A stretch of 64,000 nucleotides of DNA from Saccharicrinis sp963677655 (GTDB taxonomy: Bacteria > Bacteroidota > Bacteroidia > Bacteroidales > Marinilabiliaceae): assembly GCA_963677655.1 (NCBI GenBank), contig OY782088.1. One strand, 5' to 3'. Under the pieces are notes generated by a model. That model ran no database searches, had not been told where the DNA came from, and saw nothing but the letters and a program-made list of their open reading frames with translations. The translations under genes and the position numbers were made by a program. Positions 16,267 through 24,308 of this stretch are shown here, one piece after another. Numbering within the stretch: position 1 is the first letter of the stretch; each line of letters starts with the position of its first letter.

Positions 16267-16299
16267 TTTGGAATCTTAAAATTGAATTCCTTATATTTG
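16267..16299 (+). promoter_or_regulatory. Promoter of the tRNA-Arg pair
   Basis: TTTG at 16267-16270 and TATATTTG at 16292-16299 with a 21-bp spacer, a strong match to the Bacteroidota promoter pattern. The start would be near 16306, some 37 nt before the first tRNA. Confidence 0.65.
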
Positions 16300-16342
16300 C
16301 AGCGCCTTTGAGAAAAACGCTATCTCAAAGCAATAAAAAAAA

Positions 16343-16416
16343 GGATCTGTAGCATAACTGGATAGTGCACTGCGTTACGGCCGCAGAGGTTAGGGGTTCG
16401 AATCCCTTCAGATTCA
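16343..16416 (+). tRNA. tRNA-Arg(ACG), copy 1
   Basis: A 74-nt cloverleaf. The acceptor arms are GGATCTG/CAGATTC with discriminator A. The anticodon stem CTGCG/CGCAG encloses the loop TTACGGC, which gives anticodon ACG; A34 is normally edited to inosine. The T arm is AGGGG-TTCGAAT-CCCTT. No CCA is encoded. It reads CGU/CGC/CGA Arg codons. Confidence 0.95.
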
Positions 16417-16462
16417 CAACAAAATATCTAAGGTAATCTTAGGATTTTTTTACGAAATTATT

Positions 16463-16536
16463 GGACCTGTAGCATAACTGGATAGTGCACTGCGTTACGG
16501 CCGCAGAGGTTAGGGGTTCGAATCCCTTCAGGTTCA
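16463..16536 (+). tRNA. tRNA-Arg(ACG), copy 2
   Basis: This is identical to the tRNA 46 bp upstream except for one acceptor pair: GGACCTG/CAGGTTC in place of GGATCTG/CAGATTC. The fourth pair is C-G here and T-A there, so the stem stays paired. The anticodon is ACG. The two genes share one promoter and one terminator. Confidence 0.95.
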
Positions 16537-16540
16537 CAAC

Positions 16541-16580
16541 AAAAAGCTTGTAAGTTTATTACTTACAAGCTTTTTGTTTT
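16541..16580 (+). terminator. Terminator of the tRNA-Arg operon
   Basis: A perfect 15-bp stem (AAAAAGCTTGTAAGT/ACTTACAAGCTTTTT) with a 5-nt loop and trailing Ts, directly after the second tRNA. Confidence 0.9.
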
Positions 16581-16972
16581 TATTATAATTCCTTTGAGTG
16601 TATTGCCGTTTTAAGATATTGTTGTAAAGAGTACTTTAATCCTATCTAATTTCGATTTAAATGTATGTATGAGTCTATTACTCATAACCTGAATTCAATG
16701 TGATGAATTAACCTTTATTGTATTTAAGAATTGCTGTTTATATTGGTTTTTATCAATAGATATAAAAACATAACCTTATCAAGCTAGTACTAGTTATAAT
16801 AAAGTTCAGTATTATTGTTAATAGGACGATTTAATGTAATATATAAATTATCTTGATCCGAACTCCGCACATTTTCTCACTGATGCATTTGAATGTGAAG
16901 GCGGGCTTTTTATGGATCATGCACAATATTTGGGTCTGCTAAAAAAATAGTTTTTTGCTGTTAAAATAGAAA
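16581..16972. other. Gene-free stretch with a possible coding remnant
   Basis: There is no credible gene here. At 16858-16950 one plus-strand frame reads NSAHFLTDAFECEGGLFMD-- and ends at a TAG at 16948-16950. It looks like the tail of a decayed gene, but I do not recognise it and there is no start. It lies directly before the hairpin array. Confidence 0.35.
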
Positions 16973-17186
16973 AGGGGCTGAAAACCTATAACATCACAAC
17001 AAGGTGTCAACGCCCCTTGTTTTTATCATAAGGAAAATATCAGGCTGAAAGTCTGTAACTACCCCAAATAATATTTTGTAGATTTGAATGTAATAAAAAT
17101 GTTTCAGACTTATAGCCTGAACTTACAGGGTGTATATGTACTTGGGACGATGTCCTAAGTTTCCTGTATAAGACTTTAAGCCTTAT
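16973..17186. repeat. Array of degenerate REP-like hairpins
   Basis: Six imperfect palindromes of 15-22 nt lie within 214 bp: 16973-16987, 16999-17020, 17041-17055 (CAGGCTGAAAGTCTG), 17105-17119 (CAGACTTATAGCCTG), 17141-17159 (CTTGGGACGATGTCCTAAG) and 17168-17186. The third and fourth are also near reverse complements of each other. Motifs of the type GGCTGAAAGCC and TTGGGACGATGTCCCAA recur as dispersed intergenic palindromes in Bacteroidota genomes, as I recall. No RAYT-type transposase gene is present here. The array lies between the tRNA-Arg pair and the 3' end of the hybrid kinase gene. Confidence 0.6.
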
Positions 17187-17313
17187 AACAAAGAAATTTT
17201 ATCGACAGTTCAGAAGTGTTATTGACGTAAAGTATTTCCTATTCAGGTTAACAAAAATCTATACTTAATTAATTAAAACAACATTTAGACCCAACTTTTA
17301 TACTTGATCCATT

Positions 17314-19887
17314 CTATTCCTTTGAAATTTGTTTAGTGGCCTTTGAGATAGTTGAAAATAGTTCGTTTTTATGAAACGGTTTTGTAATAATAGCACTACA
17401 GTGCTTTCTTATATTTTCATCAATTGTAATATTTGGTTTAATCATTAGTATGATAGGAGAACTGCTTATGCTAATGCTGGTCTCAAAATTTCCAAACTCA
17501 TCATAAGCTAAACCATAGTCTATGATTATTAAGCTAAAATTTTTAGTAGTTTGGAGTTCTTTAAATTCAATTGAATTCTTAGCTCTACTTATAGACGTAT
17601 TTTTGTCTGTAAACATATTTATCATATGTTCAAAGTAAACATCATTTTCTTCCAGTATTAATATGTCTTTATTACATAGCAAGTCGCTATATGGAAATTT
17701 TGTTTGGTAAAAATCATCAAGAAGATAATTCTTAACATTAATGGATGAGAAGCTAAAATAAAAAGATGATCCAATATCTTCTTTGCTATCATACCATATT
17801 TTACCGTTTAATTTTTCTACAAGTAATTTAACGATTGGTAAACCAAGGCCAGTTCCTTTGTGTAAACTGACGAAATTTTTATTTCCATGTATAAATTTTT
17901 TGAATATATTATCCTGATCCTTTGGCGAGATACCAATACCTTGGTCTTTTACATAGAAGGTGATATTTTCATAGTTAATTTCATAACCAATTGTTATAGT
18001 TCCTAAAAAGCTAAATTTTATTGCGTTGTTTATTAATTCCGTAAATATTCGGGTTATCCATTCTGCATCAGATATTAATATGGCATTTTTAAAATTGTCA
18101 TGGATATCTATTTTTATATCTATATTTTTTTGCGGAATATAAGATTTAGTTTCTACCAAGGCTTCCTGGTAAATATCATTTATTAAATCAGAAAGTGCTA
18201 TTTCTTTTTTATCAATGGTTAGATTTCCTGATTCAATTGTAGTAAAATCCATGATATCATTAAAAAGTTTAATTAAGATATCTGTATTTTCCTGAATGTT
18301 TTTTAAATAGGTAATCTGATGATCTGATCCATCAAACTCATTCAATAAAATATTTGTAAATCCACTAATTACATTTAATGGGGTATTTACTTCGTGGCTA
18401 ACATTACTTAAAAAAGCATTTTTGATTTTAACTCCTATATCTGCCTTCTCTTTTGCCTCCTTAAGTTCTTTTTGAACTGTTTTTTGTTGTGTCAGATCTC
18501 TTTTAATAGCAGCGTAGTAAATAATATTATTCTGGTTATCATGAATAGGGAATATTATAGTGTATTCCCAAAATAATGTGCCATCTTTCTTTTTATTTAG
18601 TAATTCTTTTTTCCAGACTTTTCCCTTTGATATTGTTTCCCATAATTCCTTATATACAATAGGATTCATTTTATCTGATTTAAGCAAATTTGGCATTTTA
18701 CCAATAATTTCCGGCATTGAATACCCGCTTACTTTACAAAAGGTTTTGTTTACATATAAAATTTCTCCATTAAGATCTGTTATAATAGTTGAATCCGGAC
18801 TTTGATCAATTGTTTGAGATAAAATTTTGAGCTGGTTTTCTTTTAAGATATGTTCCGTAATGTTTGAAACAAGAATATATGTAATTTTTTTATTGTCGCG
18901 ATAGATGTGTGTAAATTTGTTATTAATATACTTTCTTTTATTGTTTGGTGTAATGATGCCAAAAGCAATTTCTGTTTTTCCTTCTTTGAAATTATTGTTT
19001 TTAACATGTTTAATTCTTTCAATTTCTTCTTTAGAAATATAATTGTATACAGAAAAGTCATTTTTATCACCAATGTTCTCTTCGAATATTTGCGAAGCCA
19101 TATCATTAGAATAAACAACTTTGTTATCTTCCAGAATAATTAAGCCACTGTTTACCTGATTTGCCATATCTCTTAATAGTCTTTCTCTATCAATGAGTTC
19201 TTTGTCTGTTTCTGAAATATGTTTTAAATCTTTGAATGCTTTTCGGATGATTATTATATATAAAGAAATTATAAGGTTTATTAATGAGATTAATAAGATC
19301 GTTAGTAATTTGGTAAGAGAATGTATATTTTCTTCAACTTCAAAATTGTAAAAACCTGTTCCGATTAACCATTTCCATTGTGGTATGTTTTTTAAAAATG
19401 ATGTTTTAAGTTCAACTCTAGTTGCATCGTCTTTCCATTGCCATTTGTATTCGTAGAATATCTCACCATGTTTTTGAGCTAATTTACCCATCGTTGACAT
19501 GGTTCTGGCATAATTGGGATTAGAACGTATCAAAGTAATGTAGTCGACAAAATAGGGGTGAGATATCATTTCTTCGTTATAATTAATAATCCAGAAATAG
19601 TTTTTGTTATCATTCCCGTATCTGGAATTATAAATTAAATCTTTGACTATTTTTTGAGCTTCAGATTCAGATATTTCACCATTCTCAACTTTTTTGCAGT
19701 ATGCATTAATCGCACTATACATACTATTAATCATTTCTTTTGATTGTTGCTTTTTCTCATTCATTAGTAGAGAACGAGTGTGGTTTATGAGAAAGAAATA
19801 GCTATATATTAATAAAGATATCGAAATTATGGTTGGTATTAAGACTTGTACTATTAGCTTTTTTTGATTTCTGTTTTGTTTAATCAT
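17314..19887 (-). CDS. Hybrid sensor histidine kinase (Cache-PAS-PAS-HK-REC)
   Basis: An 857-residue membrane sensor. TM1 (about 10-32) is followed by an extracytoplasmic single-Cache domain with the typical YFWIINYNEEMISHPYF segment, and TM2 is near 190-210. Two PAS domains (about 235-345 and 350-470; the second includes DLNGEILYVNKTFCKVSGYS) precede HisKA with the phospho-acceptor His near 498. The HATPase domain has DQGIGISPKDQDNIF and GTGLGLPIVK. A C-terminal receiver-like domain (about 735-855) keeps the acidic pair (LEEND), an Asp near 790 (IIDYGL) and the Lys (ITKPFH). The H box reads SHEVNTPLN instead of the usual SHEIRTPLN. No partner response regulator gene is nearby. Confidence 0.92.
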   Translation of the reverse strand: MIKQNRNQKKLIVQVLIPTIISISLLIYSYFFLINHTRSLLMNEKKQQSKEMINSMYSAINAYCKKVENGEISESEAQKIVKDLIYNSRYGNDNKNYFWIINYNEEMISHPYFVDYITLIRSNPNYARTMSTMGKLAQKHGEIFYEYKWQWKDDATRVELKTSFLKNIPQWKWLIGTGFYNFEVEENIHSLTKLLTILLISLINLIISLYIIIIRKAFKDLKHISETDKELIDRERLLRDMANQVNSGLIILEDNKVVYSNDMASQIFEENIGDKNDFSVYNYISKEEIERIKHVKNNNFKEGKTEIAFGIITPNNKRKYINNKFTHIYRDNKKITYILVSNITEHILKENQLKILSQTIDQSPDSTIITDLNGEILYVNKTFCKVSGYSMPEIIGKMPNLLKSDKMNPIVYKELWETISKGKVWKKELLNKKKDGTLFWEYTIIFPIHDNQNNIIYYAAIKRDLTQQKTVQKELKEAKEKADIGVKIKNAFLSNVSHEVNTPLNVISGFTNILLNEFDGSDHQITYLKNIQENTDILIKLFNDIMDFTTIESGNLTIDKKEIALSDLINDIYQEALVETKSYIPQKNIDIKIDIHDNFKNAILISDAEWITRIFTELINNAIKFSFLGTITIGYEINYENITFYVKDQGIGISPKDQDNIFKKFIHGNKNFVSLHKGTGLGLPIVKLLVEKLNGKIWYDSKEDIGSSFYFSFSSINVKNYLLDDFYQTKFPYSDLLCNKDILILEENDVYFEHMINMFTDKNTSISRAKNSIEFKELQTTKNFSLIIIDYGLAYDEFGNFETSISISSSPIILMIKPNITIDENIRKHCSAIITKPFHKNELFSTISKATKQISKE

Positions 19888-20065
19888 ACCAGGTTATACA
19901 TTTCTGAAATTGAAAATGATCTACATTGATAATTCAATTTCTCATGTTTTTTGGTAATTAGGTTCTAGATTAAATACTCTATGTATTGAATAATGTTTCG
20001 TTTTTAGCCTAGTATTTGTGATTTTTAATTTATTTGATTCAAAGCTATGTTTGACTGAACATTCT

Positions 20066-20073
20066 TATATTTG
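20066..20073 (+). promoter_or_regulatory. -7 element upstream of SDR gene
   Basis: TATATTTG matches TAnnTTTG exactly. A leader of about 80 nt would precede the SDR start. A matching -33 element is not obvious. Confidence 0.4.
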
Positions 20074-20159
20074 ATCAGAAAAAATTATAAAAAGGAACTT
20101 GAATATCTTTTCATAAATGGGGATGAGTTAATTCTGACCATAAAATATAAAATAATCAA

Positions 20160-20960
20160 ATGAATATATTAATAACTGGAGCAACTTCAGGAATAGGAAA
20201 GGCTATTGCTTATTACTTAAAGGATAATGGTCATAATGTTATTGGTTTTGGCAGGAGAGTAGATGATGAGCTTAAAAAAACTGGATTGAGCTGGTTAAAA
20301 ATGGATGTTACAAATCAGAATTCAGTTAATAAAGCTATTGATAAAGCAATCGTTCATTTTAATCAGGTTGATATTTTGATTCAATGCGCAGGAAGGGGGG
20401 CGATAGGTCCAATTGAAACTTATACACCAGAAGATATAGATGAAGTATTGCAGTTAAATGTTTATGGAATACAGCGAGTAAATAGGGCTGTTTTGCCTAT
20501 AATGAGAAAGCAGGGAAGTGGGAGACTTGTATTTATTAGTTCGTTGGCTGCGGAGGCAGGGTTGCCATTTAATGGTATTTATTCAGCAAGTAAGGCAGCT
20601 TTGGATATTATTACTGAGTCATTGAGCATGGAAGTAAAGCAGTTTGGAATTGATGCATGCGTTGTTCAGCCTGGAGATTTTAAAACAGATGTTGCATATA
20701 ATAAAAAGCAAAGTCTTGTGTTGGATGATTCTCCTTACAAAGAACAATTTGATAGGATTAGTAAGACAACTATAGAGAATGTAGAAAATGCAGGAGATCC
20801 AATTAGAGTAGCTCAGAAAATAGAAAAGATTATTAATAAGAAAAAGATAAAACCCAAATACAGAATTGGAGCTCCTATAGAAATGATAATGCCAGTGGTT
20901 AAGAATATTTTGCCATCGCGCTGGTTTCAGAGTTTAATGTTGATGTATTTTAAATTATAA
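20160..20960 (+). CDS. SDR-family NAD(P)-dependent oxidoreductase
   Basis: A 266-residue classical short-chain dehydrogenase/reductase. The dinucleotide motif TGATSGIGKAIA is at residues 6-17, an Arg pair follows beta-2 (FGRR, suggesting NADP preference), the structural AGRGAIGP motif replaces NNAG, and the catalytic Ser and YSASK lie near residues 127 and 141. A Pro-Gly motif follows (QPGDFKTDV). It resembles DltE-like or retinol-dehydrogenase-like SDRs of unknown substrate. It is a single gene whose 3' end faces the tRNA cluster, sharing a bidirectional terminator. Confidence 0.9.
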   Translation: MNILITGATSGIGKAIAYYLKDNGHNVIGFGRRVDDELKKTGLSWLKMDVTNQNSVNKAIDKAIVHFNQVDILIQCAGRGAIGPIETYTPEDIDEVLQLNVYGIQRVNRAVLPIMRKQGSGRLVFISSLAAEAGLPFNGIYSASKAALDIITESLSMEVKQFGIDACVVQPGDFKTDVAYNKKQSLVLDDSPYKEQFDRISKTTIENVENAGDPIRVAQKIEKIINKKKIKPKYRIGAPIEMIMPVVKNILPSRWFQSLMLMYFKL

Positions 20961-21040
20961 TTTCTTATTCAATTTTATGTCATTCATGTGATTTGAATGT
21001 AAGGAGTATATTGTCAATAGTAGAAAAGAATCGTCAATAA

Positions 21041-21078
21041 AAAAGCCATCTGAATATTTAATTCAGATGGCTTTTGTT
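21041..21078. terminator. Bidirectional terminator, SDR / tRNA cluster
   Basis: A 15-bp stem (AAAAGCCATCTGAAT/ATTCAGATGGCTTTT) with a 5-nt loop lies between the plus-strand SDR and the minus-strand tRNA-Gly. T runs are present on both strands. Confidence 0.85.
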
Positions 21079-21082
21079 TTTG

Positions 21083-21155
21083 AGCGGAAGACGGGGATCA
21101 AACCCGCGACCCTTAGCTTGGAAGGCTAATGCTCTATCAGCTGAGCTACTTCCGC
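21083..21155 (-). tRNA. tRNA-Gly(TCC)
   Basis: A 73-nt cloverleaf. Acceptor GCGGAAG/CTTCCGC with discriminator T; anticodon stem TTAGC/GCTAA around the loop CTTCCAA gives anticodon TCC. No encoded CCA. It is the last gene of the Tyr-Thr-Gly tRNA operon. Confidence 0.95.
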
Positions 21156-21166
21156 AAAATAAATTG

Positions 21167-21240
21167 AGCCAATGGAGGGACTCGAACCCACGACCTGCTG
21201 ATTACAAATCAGCTGCTCTAGCCAGCTGAGCTACATTGGC
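21167..21240 (-). tRNA. tRNA-Thr(TGT)
   Basis: A 74-nt cloverleaf. Acceptor GCCAATG/CATTGGC with discriminator T; anticodon stem GCTGA/TCAGC around the loop TTTGTAA gives anticodon TGT. Middle gene of the tRNA operon. Confidence 0.95.
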
Positions 21241-21276
21241 AAAATTTCTTTAAGATTTATCGTTTTAAATCTTTTG

Positions 21277-21359
21277 TGGGGAGAGCAGGATTCGAACCTA
21301 CGAAGACGAAAGTCAGCGGAGTTACAGTCCGCCCCAGTTGGCCACTTTGGTATCTCCCC
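21277..21359 (-). tRNA. tRNA-Tyr(GTA)
   Basis: An 83-nt class II tRNA with a long variable arm. Acceptor GGGGAGA/TCTCCCC with discriminator A; the loop CTGTAAC gives anticodon GTA. First gene of the tRNA operon, 23 bp downstream of the ribH stop. Confidence 0.95.
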
Positions 21360-21382
21360 AAAAGCGGATGCAAATATAGAAA

Positions 21383-21877
21383 CTATTTTTTTAAACTCCA
21401 ACCCATATTTACCATTTTTATTGCAGTAACTGCCGCTTCATCACCTTTGTTACCATGGATTCCGCCTGCTCTGTCCTTGGCTTGCTGTAAGTTAAGAGTA
21501 GTTATTAGTCCAAAAATAAAAGGTATAGGATAATCTAAATTTAATTGAGTAACTCCTTGTGTAACGCCATCGCATACAAAATCAAAGTGAGGAGTATCTC
21601 CTTTAATAACACAACCTAAACAAATCACAGCATCAACATCTGTGTATTCAGCCATGTATTTACCTCCTTTGGTAAGCTCAAAGCTCCCTGGAACATATTT
21701 TTTAATAATATTATCAGGATTTGCGCCATTTTCTACTAAAGTATTGTAAGCACCCTCATATAAGGCTTCAGTAATATCTTCGTTCCATTCAGATACAACA
21801 ATACCAAACTTCATATTTGCTGCTGAAGGCATTTTTGTTTTATCGTAATCGGATAAGTTTTTTAAACTCGTTGCCAT
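21383..21877 (-). CDS. ribH: 6,7-dimethyl-8-ribityllumazine synthase
   Basis: RibH condenses 5-amino-6-ribitylaminouracil with 3,4-dihydroxy-2-butanone 4-phosphate, the penultimate step of riboflavin synthesis. The 164-residue length is normal. Visible motifs are VVSEWNEDITEALYEGA, the VPGSFEL loop, CLGCVIKGDTPHFDFV with the catalytic His, and PIPFIFGLITT. The C-terminus NKGDEAAVTAIKMVN is typical. Other rib genes are not nearby. The tRNA-Tyr gene follows after 23 bp on the same strand, so read-through into the tRNA operon is possible. Confidence 0.97.
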   Translation of the reverse strand: MATSLKNLSDYDKTKMPSAANMKFGIVVSEWNEDITEALYEGAYNTLVENGANPDNIIKKYVPGSFELTKGGKYMAEYTDVDAVICLGCVIKGDTPHFDFVCDGVTQGVTQLNLDYPIPFIFGLITTLNLQQAKDRAGGIHGNKGDEAAVTAIKMVNMGWSLKK

Positions 21878-21909
21878 AAGTATATCTATTTTTAATTTGG
21901 TACAAAAAT

Positions 21910-21943
21910 AAAAGAGGTTGCCAATATTGGCAACCTCTTTTAT
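21910..21943 (-). terminator. Terminator after TPR gene
   Basis: A near-perfect palindrome of about 34 bp built on AAAGAGGTTGCC/GGCAACCTCTTT with an AATATT centre and T-rich tails. It ends the TPR transcript ahead of ribH. Confidence 0.85.
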
Positions 21944-21961
21944 TATAATTTTTCAATAAGT

Positions 21962-22654
21962 TTATTTTTTAGCAAGAAGTTCAGCTCTTGTAATATATTT
22001 ATCAATATTACGACCTTCTGTACTTGTGCTATAATTTTCTTTAATGTTTTTGTATGCTTCTGTAGCATCTTCATATTTCTTTTGGCTTTCGTATAATAAA
22101 CCTAGTTTAAAGAAATAAGTAGGAGCAACTACACTATTTTTAACTTGTGTCGCAAATTTATAGTTGCTTATAGCAGCATCGGTATCTCCTTTTTCAAGAT
22201 ATGCATCTCCAAGAGCTCCTTTTGCAGTAGCACTTAGTAATTCATCATCAGTAGAAAAGTCACTTAAATAATCAATAGCATTATCAAAATCACCTAAATG
22301 TAAATATGAAATTCCTGCATAATATTTAGCTAATTTTCCTGGTTTTGTCATGCCGTAGTTATCAGCTACCTCAAGAAAACCCATATTCATACCATCACCA
22401 TTTAAAGCCAGTTTAAAACTGTCTTTTTCAAAATAATCCTGAGCAAAAAACATTGATGACTGAGCTTCATTTGCTTTTGGTAAAAAGTAAAGTTTTTTAG
22501 CACCCCAGTATCCACCAACAATAATAATTATAGCAAACATTATAATTGTTAGGATCTTCTGGTTATCTTCAATAAATTGCTCTGTTTTACTTAACGCATG
22601 TTCAACGTTTTCAATGCCACTTTCAGTTGCATATTCTTTTTCCTTATTCGACAT
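21962..22654 (-). CDS. Membrane-anchored TPR protein
   Basis: A 230-residue protein with a cytosolic N-terminus of about 38 residues, one membrane helix (LTIIMFAIIIIVGGYWG) and a C-terminal tetratricopeptide domain. At least three TPR motifs are visible (for example AKYYAGISYLHLGDFDNAID and AKGALGDAYLEKGDTDAAIS). The layout resembles YfgM-like proteins, which associate with the Sec translocon and periplasmic chaperones, but that role is only inferred. It is transcribed away from the divergent recF. Confidence 0.8.
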   Translation of the reverse strand: MSNKEKEYATESGIENVEHALSKTEQFIEDNQKILTIIMFAIIIIVGGYWGAKKLYFLPKANEAQSSMFFAQDYFEKDSFKLALNGDGMNMGFLEVADNYGMTKPGKLAKYYAGISYLHLGDFDNAIDYLSDFSTDDELLSATAKGALGDAYLEKGDTDAAISNYKFATQVKNSVVAPTYFFKLGLLYESQKKYEDATEAYKNIKENYSTSTEGRNIDKYITRAELLAKK

Positions 22655-22788
22655 GGATAATTATTATTTTTTATTGCTACGCAAATGTAATTCTTTTGTG
22701 AAAAAATCAAAATATGTGGTTCAAAATTCTTTAACATTTTTATTTTTTTTGATATGTGTAATTGTTAAAATATTTATGTTGGAATAAT

Positions 22789-22796
22789 TACATTTG
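22789..22796 (+). promoter_or_regulatory. -7 element upstream of recF
   Basis: TACATTTG matches TAnnTTTG, 20 bp before the recF ATG. A -33 element at the usual spacing is not clear. Confidence 0.4.
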
Positions 22797-22815
22797 TGAG
22801 CTGAAAATATATTTT

Positions 22816-23934
22816 ATGCATCTAAAAAAGCTACATCTTATTAATTTTAAAAATATTGAGGCTACTCAAATGGTTTTAAGTGAGGGTATTAATTGTTTTG
22901 TAGGAAACAATGGGGCCGGAAAAACCAATTTGTTAGATGCTGTATATTATATGTCATTTTGTAAAAGCTTTTTTAATCCAATAGATAGTCAGAGCATCAG
23001 GCATGAAAATGATTTTTTTGTTATTCAGGGAACCTACGAATTAGATGGGAATGATGAAAATATTTATTGTGGATTAAAAAAAGGTCAAAAAAAGCAATTT
23101 AAGCGAAATAAAAAGGAATACGAAAAGCTTTCAAGCCATATAGGACTACTCCCTTTAGTTATGATATCGCCTCAAGATGAAAGTTTAATTGTAGAGGGGA
23201 GTGATTTAAGGCGAAAGTATATTGATAGTGTTATTTCGCAATATGACAAAAGTTATTTGGAGTATTTAATATCGTATAATAAAGTACTGGCTCAGCGAAA
23301 TGCCTATTTAAAAGGCATAAGTGCATTGAATAAAGAAACCAATTCGATGCTTGATATTTGGGATATGCAAATGATTTCTTTAGGAAATAAAATAGCTCAT
23401 GCCCGTCAGGCTTTTTTATCTGAATTAAAAGAAGTGTTCCATGATATATATAATTATATTTCAGGGAGTAAAGAGGAGGTTGCATTTGAATATAAATCTC
23501 ATTTACTTAAGGAAGACTTTGAAGATAATTTAAAAGAGGCCCGACAAAAAGATATTGTTTTAGGATACAGTACAAGAGGAATTCATAGGGATGATGTTGA
23601 GTTTAAAATTAATGGTTATCCTATAAAAAAAATAGGTTCGCAAGGGCAGAAGAAGACATTTTTGATAGCATTAAAGTTAGGACAATTTAAGTTTCTGGTT
23701 CAACATAAAAACAATACGCCTATCTTAATGTTAGATGATATTTTTGATAAGTTGGATTCAGAAAGAGGGGATCGATTGATAGAATTAGTAGGAGGTGAAG
23801 ATTTTCATCAAATATTTATTACAGATACTCAGTTGAATAGAATATTACCAATATTAAGCAGAATAAAAAAAGACAGTATAGTGTATTCTGTAAATAATGG
23901 ACAATTTACTTTGTATAATGAAACTATAGCATAA
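22816..23934 (+). CDS. recF: DNA replication/repair protein RecF
   Basis: RecF binds gapped DNA and, with RecO and RecR, loads RecA. The 372-residue protein has the SMC-like ATPase elements: Walker A GNNGAGKTN near residue 31, the signature region (IGSQGQKKTFLIALKLGQF) and Walker B PILMLDDIFDKLD. The start MHLKKLHLINFKN is the usual RecF N-terminus; the longer frame from 22762 would overlap the promoter-like element. It overlaps the DUF721 gene by one base (TAATG), so the two are translationally coupled. Confidence 0.96.
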   Translation: MHLKKLHLINFKNIEATQMVLSEGINCFVGNNGAGKTNLLDAVYYMSFCKSFFNPIDSQSIRHENDFFVIQGTYELDGNDENIYCGLKKGQKKQFKRNKKEYEKLSSHIGLLPLVMISPQDESLIVEGSDLRRKYIDSVISQYDKSYLEYLISYNKVLAQRNAYLKGISALNKETNSMLDIWDMQMISLGNKIAHARQAFLSELKEVFHDIYNYISGSKEEVAFEYKSHLLKEDFEDNLKEARQKDIVLGYSTRGIHRDDVEFKINGYPIKKIGSQGQKKTFLIALKLGQFKFLVQHKNNTPILMLDDIFDKLDSERGDRLIELVGGEDFHQIFITDTQLNRILPILSRIKKDSIVYSVNNGQFTLYNETIA

Positions 23935-24224
23935 TGGAAAAAAAGGAAGCAGTTAAAATAAGAGAAATAATTTCAGAGATTTTAAAACGCGATCACCTTG
24001 ATCATAAAATGCTTGAAAACAGAGTGGTGCGTTCATGGGAAAAAGTGATTGGTAAAACTGTGGCCAGAGCAACAACTCAAATATTTATGAATAATGGTAC
24101 TTTATATGTAAGTATTAATTCCAGTGTTATGCGTAATGAACTCTTAATGCTGAAAGATAAAATAATGTACGCCTTAAATAAAGAGGTTGGACATCAGGTT
24201 GTTACAGCAATTGTAATTAGGTAG
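23934..24224 (+). CDS. DUF721 (DciA-like) protein
   Basis: A 96-residue DUF721-domain protein. The domain core is visible as VVRSWEKVIGKTVARATTQ and GTLYVSINSSVMRNELLMLK. DUF721 includes DciA, a loader or helper of the replicative helicase in bacteria without DnaC. The ATG overlaps the recF stop, a common arrangement in Bacteroidota, and points to a replication or repair role. Being short, it holds little more than the KH-like domain. Confidence 0.85.
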   Translation: MEKKEAVKIREIISEILKRDHLDHKMLENRVVRSWEKVIGKTVARATTQIFMNNGTLYVSINSSVMRNELLMLKDKIMYALNKEVGHQVVTAIVIR

Positions 24225-24308
24225 TAAAGTTGTTGGCTTATAGTTATTGGTTGTTATAATAAGGAAACTTATTTATTAATATTAACACTATTAGGTAAAA
24301 GCCATATT

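Noticed and set aside
16858..16950. Short coding-like tail ahead of the hairpin array
   Set aside because: No start codon, no recognisable family and only about 30 codons; mentioned only as a possible remnant.
18560..18805. 81-codon plus-strand frame within the hybrid kinase gene
   Set aside because: It is antisense to a well-supported coding region, like most short frames in the window.
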